NCBI GenBank assembly: GCA_017415995.1
Contig: JAFQDN010000015.1
Span: 1 to 54,483 of the forward strand
Direction of reading: 5' to 3'
Length of the DNA: 54,483 bases
DNA from: Akkermansia sp.
GTDB lineage: Bacteria > Verrucomicrobiota > Verrucomicrobiia > Verrucomicrobiales > Akkermansiaceae
A program made the position numbers and the translations under genes. Positions 1 through 7,229 of the stretch are shown piece by piece. The notes under the pieces are model-generated. The model had not been told where the DNA came from, made no database searches, and worked only from the letters and a program-made list of their open reading frames with translations. Positions within the stretch are counted from its first letter, which is position 1. Each line of letters begins with the position of its first letter.

Positions 1-2
1 GC

Positions 3-383
3 CTATCCCGCAAAAGATTTCCGAACCCACATGCGGACGCTTACAAAGCAGCAGAAAGAATCATGCTCTACGCTTTGGCAGCCGTACCATTCGGTGTCAT
101 CATTTATATAATAGGGACGCCACCACAGGAAAATAACACGGTGAATGAGCAAGAGCGCCTCAACACCATGTTCCTGAATAGCACTCGAGAAGTTGCAACG
201 GCATATTTTGAAACATTGGATGATGAGAAAACCATACAGGTAACCAATGCCACGGGTAAATGGATAACAGTCTACCCTGATGGAACGACGAAAACAAGTC
301 CTATCGCTAATCAGCACTTTATCAATGATCATGAAAACAATCCGGCCATAACCATAGATAAACTCATGAATTATTATTACTAA
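3..383 (+). CDS. Hypothetical single-span membrane protein, 5' end cut by window edge
   Basis: The reading frame is open from the first complete codon of the window, so the true start is probably upstream; an internal ATG lies at 63. The visible 126 residues start with a basic stretch (LSRKRF), then one hydrophobic segment (about residues 22-38, LYALAAVPFGVIIYIIG). A polar, probably extracytoplasmic domain rich in Asn and Thr follows and ends in MNYYY. The stop codon overlaps the next ATG by one base (TAATG), so the two genes are translationally coupled and probably share an operon. I do not recognise a family. It could be a small anchored partner of the exported protein that follows. Confidence 0.55.
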   Translation, partial: LSRKRFPNPHADAYKAAERIMLYALAAVPFGVIIYIIGTPPQENNTVNEQERLNTMFLNSTREVATAYFETLDDEKTIQVTNATGKWITVYPDGTTKTSPIANQHFINDHENNPAITIDKLMNYYY

Positions 384-1465
384 TGAACATATTATTTCAC
401 CTATACGCTTTCGTACTCACCATGGGAACAATGGTGCAAGAAGTTTGTTACGTATATATACCGAACGAACCGAGCGCCGAGGCATGCGAGCATTACTTGG
501 ACGCCACTTATCAACAAATTTTCCCGCAATTGGTAGAGCTATTGGGCTCTGTACAAACACAGCGCGACGCCGAAGCCATCTTGCCGCAAATCTACGAACA
601 ATGCGCGAGCTTGGAAGATAAGGCTAGGCATTTAACGCCACACGAAAGCGATTTTAGCCTCCAAGAATGGGGAACACATGTTGACACGCTGTTAGACATA
701 GAGCACGAGACAGCAAACAGACACTCCGACACCATAAAAGAACTCCGCGAGGAACTCACACGCTTGGCAGCCCGGAATTATTATAATTGCTATGAATTGA
801 AGCATTTAATCTACAGCTATTTACACAGGCAAGAGAAAGAGACCGACCTTGCGATGTATCTACCAAGTGCAAAGCTACGTTATGCCGGAATGCAATCAGA
901 CTTAACTCTCAGCAATCTATATTTGCGAGAACGATTTAAGGGACGGCATCCCGTGTGGGCGATATTCATCCCGTTTCACAGCATGGCTCTACACTCGTAT
1001 GTCGCACAATTCGACTACGAGACACGCATTTACGATTATGTGGATATCTATTTAATGGAACGCCTTACAAAAAAGGAAAGTGAGTTCTACATTCCCCTGC
1101 ATCAGAACACGCTACCAACCTATTTCTGCGGAGGGAGACCGTGGCAAGCATATGCCAAGAATAGATGTAGTTTGTCCACCCCGAAACGGCGGACGGCGCC
1201 TCGATTAAGTAGTTTAACCATTCGCGAACTGCGCTGTTGGGATTTTCAAGCGGCCGAAAATCACCCCGCCTTCCTCGGAGAATTAAAAAACACCTACGGC
1301 GATACAAGAGAGGCAGTATTGAGATTGAACCCGCCATGTACTTCATCCTACCTCATTTTGCAATTCGAGAACGACAAGGTAATCCGAGTCCTCTACTCAC
1401 AAAGCAACCCGATGAATGAGGAATCCAAAACAAAAGAGCATTCATTGTCATCCCATAGCGGATGA
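383..1465 (+). CDS. Exported helical protein with one divergent YGS-type repeat domain
   Basis: This 360-residue protein has a short N-terminal hydrophobic stretch (residues 3-16) that could act as a signal peptide. Residues about 40-150 form a helical segment that starts with VQTQRDAEAILPQI and ends with NYYNCYELKHLIYSYL. I read this as a divergent single copy of the repeat found in the genes at 4041 and 44782, where the pattern is VxDKxSADxAAxxL, a helical linker, then FYGSxxLAxxL. The C-terminal half is unplaced. The start overlaps the upstream stop codon. A perfect inverted repeat covers its own stop codon. The name 'YGS repeat' is mine, and the homology is judged by eye. Confidence 0.55.
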   Translation: MNILFHLYAFVLTMGTMVQEVCYVYIPNEPSAEACEHYLDATYQQIFPQLVELLGSVQTQRDAEAILPQIYEQCASLEDKARHLTPHESDFSLQEWGTHVDTLLDIEHETANRHSDTIKELREELTRLAARNYYNCYELKHLIYSYLHRQEKETDLAMYLPSAKLRYAGMQSDLTLSNLYLRERFKGRHPVWAIFIPFHSMALHSYVAQFDYETRIYDYVDIYLMERLTKKESEFYIPLHQNTLPTYFCGGRPWQAYAKNRCSLSTPKRRTAPRLSSLTIRELRCWDFQAAENHPAFLGELKNTYGDTREAVLRLNPPCTSSYLILQFENDKVIRVLYSQSNPMNEESKTKEHSLSSHSG

Positions 1466-1469
1466 CAAT
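1444..1469 (+). repeat. Perfect 10-bp inverted repeat over the stop codon
   Basis: ATTGTCATCC and GGATGACAAT form a perfect 10-bp stem with a six-base loop, and the stop codon of the upstream gene lies in the right arm. There is no immediate T-run, so this is an mRNA 3' end structure or a weak terminator rather than a classic intrinsic terminator. Confidence 0.5.
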
Positions 1470-1580
1470 AGCATCATTAGAGAGGATGTTGTTTTTCTCT
1501 CATGCACCATATTTCATATACATTCTATACAGGTGAAACTTGTAGGGCGTGTCCGACGTAGCTGTAGTCTCTTGAATATA

Positions 1581-1620
1581 GGGCATGGCAGGACTTTCGT
1601 CTTCCATGCCCAATTCTTTT
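1581..1620 (+). terminator. Possible intrinsic terminator
   Basis: An 8-bp stem (GGGCATGG/CCATGCCC) with a 15-base loop is followed by an interrupted T-rich tail. It sits between the first operon and the ATPase promoter. The loop is long and the tail imperfect, so the call is tentative. Confidence 0.35.
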
Positions 1621-1786
1621 ATGGGGGCTATTACGTATTTTTTGCCCTCTCATATGCCAAAGATACCTACGTTTTCTACAGCAGAATCGTGACATACCCG
1701 CACTTTATAACGAAGAACCAAATAGCCCCACTAAGCGTAAATAAAACAAATAAAGGTATTTTTTATGCCTTTTTGCCCTGCTATTA

Positions 1787-1814
1787 TTGACAAGACGACA
1801 TTTTCCGGTATAAT
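1787..1814 (+). promoter_or_regulatory. Consensus sigma70 promoter, leaderless start
   Basis: TTGACA and TATAAT match the sigma70 consensus exactly and are 16 bp apart. The ATG at 1824 begins 9 nt after the -10 box, so transcription should start about 3 nt before it or at it, leaving no room for a ribosome binding site. Confidence 0.8.
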
Positions 1815-1823
1815 AATCGCGTT

Positions 1824-3185
1824 ATGAAAACCGTGGTGCGTATATGCTCGTTTGAGATTACCAATATAAAAAATGTCAGGCATGGGAAAATAGACATGCC
1901 CAATCGGCTTCCGGGCTATGCGCCAGAAAAAGGAGAGCTGCTGGGCATTTATGGCCAGAATGGTTCGGGCAAGACATCCGTAGTCAATGCTTTCATTTTG
2001 CTGCAACGACTTATTTGCGGCTTACCATTGGAGTCAGACACTGCTTCATTGATTACTTGTGGGGAAAGGGAAGCTTCGGTTGCCATTCTATTCAGCATAG
2101 AACGCGACAATTCCAACATCTTTGCACAATATTCGGTTACTATTGGCAATGATGCTGACGGGGCTAGAGTCAAGAAAGAGAGCTTTACCATCAAGGCAAA
2201 TGCCCCCAAAGCACGGACTAACACCATTGCAGAGTTTACAGAACCGGAATTACCGACAGTTGCAGAGTTTGTACCTAATGCATCTTTCAGTAAAGTCTTA
2301 GGCAACAGCTCCAGACAAGATTTGGTCATCAATAAGGTATTGGCATATCAGGAGCGCACCTCGTATATTTTCAACCAAAGGCTGTATCCCTTGTTGATGA
2401 AGCTGGGGACGGAAGGTAGCGAGGCTCTTCGTGCAGTACGTTGCTATGCGGAACGGAATCTTTTCGTCATCGGCCACAGTAAATCCGGCTTGGTTAACGT
2501 CAACTTGCAGCCCATACCTATTTCCCACACAGATTCAAACTGCGATTGTTCCGCTGTGGGAACCTGCCTGATTAATCTGAACGCACCGTCAACGTTGCCG
2601 CTTCCCATATATCAGGAGTTCAAACAATCCCTTGCGCACATGAATCAAGTGATGTGCAAGATTATTCCCGGCTTCGAATTGCAGGTTCGGGAACTAGGGC
2701 TTGAACTGAGTGCCCTTAATGAAGAACTGATGCGCATGGAGCTTCAGGCTTCGCGTCAGGGGGTAGAAATACCGCTGAAGTTCGAGTCTGATGGTATTAA
2801 AAAAATCATCTCTATTTTGCTGTATTGGATTATCGTCTCCAATACGCCGGGTTCCTGCTTGATTGTGGATGAGCTAGATGCCAGCATTTTTGAATATCTT
2901 CTGGGTGAGCTGCTCTCTGTATGGGAGGAAAATGCTCAAGGACAGCTTATCTTCACTGCACACAACTTGCATCCTCTGGAAATGCTCGATAAGCGCAGCG
3001 TGGTGTTTACCACGGTAGATCCGAATCAGCGATTTATCCGCATGAAGAATATCAAGGCAAGCAATAACTTACGAGATGTATATCTGCGCTCTATCTTTAT
3101 TGGGGGGCAGGAGCTGGAACTGTATGAAGAAACCAATAAAACGGAAATTGCTCGCGCTATTCGCAAGACAATTCCCAGAGATTAA
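1824..3185 (+). CDS. AAA family ATPase of a putative two-gene defence module
   Basis: The 453-residue protein has a Walker A motif (GQNGSGKT, residues 44-51) and a late Walker B (LIVDELD, with D349 and E350), followed by FTAHNL, which resembles the switch/H-loop of ABC- and SMC-like AAA_15/AAA_21 ATPases. The middle is a long insertion, as in OLD, AbiLi, RloA and PARIS AriA ATPases. The next gene starts 5 nt after the stop and encodes a TOPRIM-like protein. That pairing is typical of abortive-infection systems, where the ATPase senses the intruder and controls the nuclease. The exact subtype cannot be fixed by eye; AbiL- or PARIS-related is my best guess. It has its own strong promoter, and base composition looks more AT-rich than in neighbouring genes. 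Confidence 0.75.
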   Translation: MKTVVRICSFEITNIKNVRHGKIDMPNRLPGYAPEKGELLGIYGQNGSGKTSVVNAFILLQRLICGLPLESDTASLITCGEREASVAILFSIERDNSNIFAQYSVTIGNDADGARVKKESFTIKANAPKARTNTIAEFTEPELPTVAEFVPNASFSKVLGNSSRQDLVINKVLAYQERTSYIFNQRLYPLLMKLGTEGSEALRAVRCYAERNLFVIGHSKSGLVNVNLQPIPISHTDSNCDCSAVGTCLINLNAPSTLPLPIYQEFKQSLAHMNQVMCKIIPGFELQVRELGLELSALNEELMRMELQASRQGVEIPLKFESDGIKKIISILLYWIIVSNTPGSCLIVDELDASIFEYLLGELLSVWEENAQGQLIFTAHNLHPLEMLDKRSVVFTTVDPNQRFIRMKNIKASNNLRDVYLRSIFIGGQELELYEETNKTEIARAIRKTIPRD

Positions 3186-3190
3186 GAGCT

Positions 3191-3904
3191 ATGGCTGCAA
3201 GAAAGGTTTTATTGTTCATAGTGGAAGGGCAGTCGGATGCCGCTGCACTGGAGGGAGTACTTGCCAAGTTGCTTAGCAATGAGAAAATCCGGTTCCATGT
3301 AGTCGGTGCTGATGTGACAACTCTGGAGAGACGAGGAACAACCAGCGTAAAGACAATGCTCAATGATTTGGTTAGAAAATTTGTGACATCCTATCGCCTG
3401 CAACCTAAAGACTTGTTGCAAGTGGTTCATCTAATGGATACGGATGGTGCGTTTGTCCCGGAATCTGCCATTCTGGAAGATGACACAGCAGGTGGATTTC
3501 AATACACGACCACATCTATTACAGCTCCGACAAAGGACAGTGTTAGAAAACGTAATGCAACCAAGAGTAGAAATATGCTCCTCCTAGCCACCATGGGAAC
3601 TACATACAAGAGCATCCCCTACGAGGCATACTATTGCTCGCGCAACTTGGAACACGTTTTGTATGATATTGAGAAAGATTGCACAACAAGAGAAAAGCTG
3701 AAACTCTCCGACCAATTCGATGAGCAGTATAGGGACACCCCAACAGATTTTCTCAACTTCATTTCAGCTGTTCCTCCGGCCGTTCCTGTCAACGAATACG
3801 TTGACTCATGGAACTACATTTCCAAACAGGGAGAGCTGCATTCCTTGGAAAGAGGCTGCAATCTGCACATCCTATTGCGCAAGATTCTGAGTCGTCGCAG
3901 TTAG
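3191..3904 (+). CDS. TOPRIM/DUF4435-like putative nuclease partner of the ATPase
   Basis: The 237-residue protein opens with a beta strand and VEGQSDAAAL (residues 11-20), in which E12 fits the TOPRIM glutamate. A second acidic motif MDTDG (residues 82-86, D83 and D85) fits the TOPRIM DxD. This layout is seen in RloB/AbiLii-like proteins and in PARIS AriB. The C-terminal part is rich in Cys, Tyr and His (YYCSRNLEHVLYD), a pattern I recall from ATPase-linked proteins of gut bacteria. The gene follows the ATPase by 5 nt and is surely cotranscribed. By analogy it would be the effector that cuts nucleic acid when released by the ATPase. Catalytic activity is inferred, not shown. Confidence 0.7.
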   Translation: MAARKVLLFIVEGQSDAAALEGVLAKLLSNEKIRFHVVGADVTTLERRGTTSVKTMLNDLVRKFVTSYRLQPKDLLQVVHLMDTDGAFVPESAILEDDTAGGFQYTTTSITAPTKDSVRKRNATKSRNMLLLATMGTTYKSIPYEAYYCSRNLEHVLYDIEKDCTTREKLKLSDQFDEQYRDTPTDFLNFISAVPPAVPVNEYVDSWNYISKQGELHSLERGCNLHILLRKILSRRS

Positions 3905-4040
3905 GTGGTGTAAACCTCTTTCTGTAAAATATGAACAAAGCCGACTTTAGTGTAACACCCCTTAGCATCTCAGTCCAACAAACAACGCGAACAACTGAAA
4001 GCATATGATAACCACCACAGCAACAGCATTCAGACGCATC

Positions 4041-5435
4041 ATGAAACTACGCTTAATTCCCCTGCTCTTTATCTGCACAGCAGCCGTGGCTCAATCGGAG
4101 CCGGCGGTACCGGAGGAGAACTCTGCCGAGCCGGCCAACCACACGGCATCGGACATCATTCAACAGGAGATTGAGAAGATTTTGCAGGGCGTACACGACA
4201 AAGAAAGCGCCGATGCAGCGGCGGATAAGCTGCTGGATTTGATTAACGACCTCCACCAACATCCCGGCATCACGGAGGTTGACTTGGTAGTAGCCTCAAA
4301 CAAAAAAATAGAAGAAGAAGAAGCGCGTTTAGAAGCGGTGCATTACTACGGCTCCACCAAGCTGGCAGCAAATAGGGGGAATGTAACCACAGCCTACGTA
4401 CCCCAAGAGCTTACCCCTGAGGCTGCGGCGGAGGTAGAGCAGATTCTCCGCGCAGTCATCGGCAAGCTGCCGGGCGGGCCGGGGTTCTCCCGAGAAACAG
4501 CGTGGCGCATACCGGCGGAGTTCTGCACACAGCTGAATCAAGAAACCGATAGTGATTGCAGACTTACCCCGTATGAGGAGCTCGTCATCGATCTTAACCG
4601 AGCAGATGAACGGCTCTACTGCCCGATTACAGATTCCCGACTCGGCATTGTGGACGGCAAATTATACGAGAGGCATCCCATGCAGGCACTGCTGCAAGGA
4701 AAACTGTACCACTTTGAGATATGGTTTGACCTGACAGAGGGACATGACGTACCCACGTCGGAGGAATACCGGGCCGCCTACGCGGCATGCACCCGGCAAC
4801 TGCAAGAAACGGTGGAACGGCTCAGCAACGTACATGATAAGGACTCCGCCGATGAAGCCGCAGCATGGCTGAGCACTCAGGTAAAACTATGGCAGCCGAA
4901 GTACCACCCCATGACGGTTAATGGTGCCGTTCCGGGGTGCGTACAAACCGTCAACGCCTTAAAAATGCGAATTTATGAGCTCCGGCAGGAACTGGGCAGC
5001 AAGCACTTTTACGGTTCTTCCGCTCTCACAATTCTGCTCTACCAACAGCCGATTAAAGGCATTGCCTCCGGTCGTCACAGGCTGAGCAAGGAAGATTTCC
5101 AAGCACGGCAGGACATGAAACGCCGTGAAAGGACGGACTACGTGCGCCTGCTGGAGCAGTTGCTCCCGAGCATCAGGGACCAAGCCACCGCCATGGCAGC
5201 AGCCCGCAAGCTCTCCGCCTGCGATATGAACATTTGCTCCCACATCAGCCTACTGCAACGTGAGGACATTTGCAAACAAGTGGACACACTGCCTATCCGC
5301 CGCCACCTCAAACGCGTCACCAACGCCGGATTCTTTGGCTCCGCCGACCTCGCGGATATCCTCCGCGAGCGCAACACCCTCAATGGGATAAACAATTACA
5401 TAGCACCTGAGGATGATGTGGAACCGGCGGAATAA
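4041..5435 (+). CDS. Exported protein with three YGS-type repeat domains
   Basis: I place the start at the ATG at 4041, where a clean signal peptide begins (MKLRLIPLLFICTAAVAQ, cleavage near residue 18). An in-frame ATG at 4005 would add 12 residues before it. The mature protein has three copies of an approximately 55-75-residue helical unit. Copy one runs from VHDKESADAA (51-60) to YYGSTKLA (102-109). Copy two runs from VHDKDSADEA (264-273) to FYGSSALT (323-330). Copy three runs from about 378 to FFGSADLA (431-438). Between copies one and two lies a separate domain beginning PGGPGFSRETAW (144-155). The same arrangement of repeat and GGPGF-TAW domain occurs in the gene at 44782. I do not recognise a published family. 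Likely location is the periplasm or cell surface. Confidence 0.75.
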   Translation: MKLRLIPLLFICTAAVAQSEPAVPEENSAEPANHTASDIIQQEIEKILQGVHDKESADAAADKLLDLINDLHQHPGITEVDLVVASNKKIEEEEARLEAVHYYGSTKLAANRGNVTTAYVPQELTPEAAAEVEQILRAVIGKLPGGPGFSRETAWRIPAEFCTQLNQETDSDCRLTPYEELVIDLNRADERLYCPITDSRLGIVDGKLYERHPMQALLQGKLYHFEIWFDLTEGHDVPTSEEYRAAYAACTRQLQETVERLSNVHDKDSADEAAAWLSTQVKLWQPKYHPMTVNGAVPGCVQTVNALKMRIYELRQELGSKHFYGSSALTILLYQQPIKGIASGRHRLSKEDFQARQDMKRRERTDYVRLLEQLLPSIRDQATAMAAARKLSACDMNICSHISLLQREDICKQVDTLPIRRHLKRVTNAGFFGSADLADILRERNTLNGINNYIAPEDDVEPAE

Positions 5436-5462
5436 ACTGCAAGAGAAGCAGAGCGGATAAGC

Positions 5463-5491
5463 TTGACAAATGCGCGGGGAAAAGGCAGAAT
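5463..5491 (+). promoter_or_regulatory. Promoter for the flippase gene
   Basis: TTGACA is followed after 17 bp by CAGAAT, 12 nt before the ATG at 5504. The -10 box is weak, but spacing and position match the other promoters of the window. Confidence 0.5.
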
Positions 5492-5503
5492 ACGTGGCGC
5501 TAA

Positions 5504-7015
5504 ATGGGCGAGATAAAACGAGGGGCGATACTGAACTACATTCTGCTGGCACTGCAGATAGGGATACCGCTGGCTCTGACGCCCTACATCATGGAGAGCC
5601 TGGGAGCGGCAGAATACGGCGTGTACATGTTGGCAAGCACCATTATGGTGAGGCTGTACATGAGCGACTTGGGAAGAACAACTACAACGAAGTTTCTGAG
5701 TGAATACCTGGGCAAAGGAGATAAGGAAGGCGCAGCGCGGTTTTTAGGCAACATCACGGTGTTGTACGGCATCATCGGCGCCGGGATACTGATGCTCGGG
5801 CTGGGTATCTACCCGTGGTTGGGGGATATTTTCAGCAGCTTCAGCGAGGAAGAGCTGCGCACATACCGCGTGCTGTACCTGCTGACCTTGGTCAACGCAG
5901 CCATCATGTTTCCGGCACGAAGTTTGGCAGGCGTGGCGGACGCACGGCAAAGATTTACGGTACCGGGGATTATAGCGGTGGCAAGCGCCGCAACAAACGG
6001 GCTGGGCACAGTCCTATTACTGTGGCTGGGGCTGCGCTCCACCGGGTTGATTCTGCTGAGCATCGGCACGGGAATAATGGCACTGCTGTGCAATATGGCA
6101 TACTGCTTTATCGGGTTGCGGGCGCGGATATGCCTGCGGGGGTGGAGCAGCACCATCTGCAAAGGGATATTCATCTTCTCTTTTTGGATGTTCCTCAACC
6201 AGCTCATCAACATGCTCAATGCCGGAACGGGCAACTACATTGTGGCCATGACTCAGGGCCCCACCGCCGCCGGGGTCTACACAAACGGGCTGATGATATA
6301 CGGACACTATTTTTTGCTGGCCGGGGTGCTTTCCGCCCTGTTTTTACCGCGCGTTGTACGCATGGTAGTGAGGGGAGCAAGCGCAGAACAACAAACGGAT
6401 GCCATGGTACGGTTGGGGCGCGCGCAGCTCATGATTCTGGGAGGCGCCTTGTTGGTACTGCTGTGCTACGGGCGCGAGTTTTTCCGGCTTTGGATAGGGC
6501 ACATCCCCGGAGCGGATGCGGATACTAGCTACCACATTTGCCTCTGCCTCATCATACCGCAGACATTTGCCTTGGTGCAAGCCTTGGGCTGGCAAATATC
6601 GCAAGCGAGGGATGCCCTGCGACAGCGCGTGCTCATCACCGGCTTCAACAGTTTGCTTTTCATCATCGTGAGCTATTTTGTATGCCTCCATGCAGGCATA
6701 CGGGCGCAAGCCGTTTGGGCAGCAGCCTCCATCCTCATTCAGTTGGGTATGCTCAACCTCATCCACTACCGCGGATTAGGCCTGCAAATATGGCGTTTTT
6801 ACCGAGAAACCTTCCGGCGCAGCCTGCCCTGCATCATCACCATGGGAGGCATGGGCATGTGCCTGCGGCATCTACTCCCCGCAAACAGCCCGGCCATGCT
6901 GGCTATAGGTATTCTGCTGGCGCTGCTCCTTTACATACCCGCGGTGTATTACCTCTATGCTACGGCGGAAGAGCGCAAATTGCTCCGCGACCTCATCCCC
7001 TCTCGCAAAGCGTAA
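5504..7015 (+). CDS. Wzx-like polysaccharide flippase (MVF/PST superfamily)
   Basis: The 503-residue protein has about 12-14 hydrophobic segments in the regular spacing of polysaccharide exporters. The N-terminus (GAILNYILLALQ, then GAAEYGVYMLA) is the classic Wzx opening, with an amphipathic first helix and the G-x-x-x-Y/F-G motif. It would flip lipid-linked saccharide units across the inner membrane. No glycan genes adjoin it; the nearest glycosyltransferases lie at 23613 and 25829, and a polymerase at 33742, so the pathway is scattered. A MATE-type drug exporter is less likely given the N-terminal motif. Confidence 0.8.
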   Translation: MGEIKRGAILNYILLALQIGIPLALTPYIMESLGAAEYGVYMLASTIMVRLYMSDLGRTTTTKFLSEYLGKGDKEGAARFLGNITVLYGIIGAGILMLGLGIYPWLGDIFSSFSEEELRTYRVLYLLTLVNAAIMFPARSLAGVADARQRFTVPGIIAVASAATNGLGTVLLLWLGLRSTGLILLSIGTGIMALLCNMAYCFIGLRARICLRGWSSTICKGIFIFSFWMFLNQLINMLNAGTGNYIVAMTQGPTAAGVYTNGLMIYGHYFLLAGVLSALFLPRVVRMVVRGASAEQQTDAMVRLGRAQLMILGGALLVLLCYGREFFRLWIGHIPGADADTSYHICLCLIIPQTFALVQALGWQISQARDALRQRVLITGFNSLLFIIVSYFVCLHAGIRAQAVWAAASILIQLGMLNLIHYRGLGLQIWRFYRETFRRSLPCIITMGGMGMCLRHLLPANSPAMLAIGILLALLLYIPAVYYLYATAEERKLLRDLIPSRKA

Positions 7016-7229
7016 ATCAGAGTCTTGCTCCCGCTTTCTTGCGCCCTAAAACACCTTACCCAACAAAAATAACGATATTTGGCGCAATTTTCAACATATT
7101 ATGTGCATTTTTTCAGTCAAATCCGCAAAATTGACTCGACACCCCCGAGAAAACAGGTATACTGAATAACTAATAGAGGACAATCCGTTTGCTCTCACGC
7201 GATCATTTTAACCTAACTCATCAACACAC

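Larger units (their letters stand above)
1466..1823. other. Intergenic region without a convincing gene
   Basis: This 358-bp stretch has an open frame (1416-1790) without a signal, promoter or recognisable motif, which I do not accept as a gene. It contains a hairpin (GGGCATGG at 1581-1588 with CCATGCCC at 1604-1611, followed by AATTCTTTT), which may terminate the upstream operon. At its right end lies the consensus promoter of the ATPase gene. Confidence 0.5.

Noticed and set aside
1416..1790. Possible 124-codon gene between the first operon and the ATPase
   Set aside because: Low-complexity, Tyr/Phe-rich reading without start signal, promoter or motif; it overlaps the upstream gene and two hairpins.
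5815..6528. A 237-codon frame inside the flippase gene
   Set aside because: It is a shadow in a shifted frame of a well-formed membrane protein, with no hydrophobic pattern or start signal of its own.
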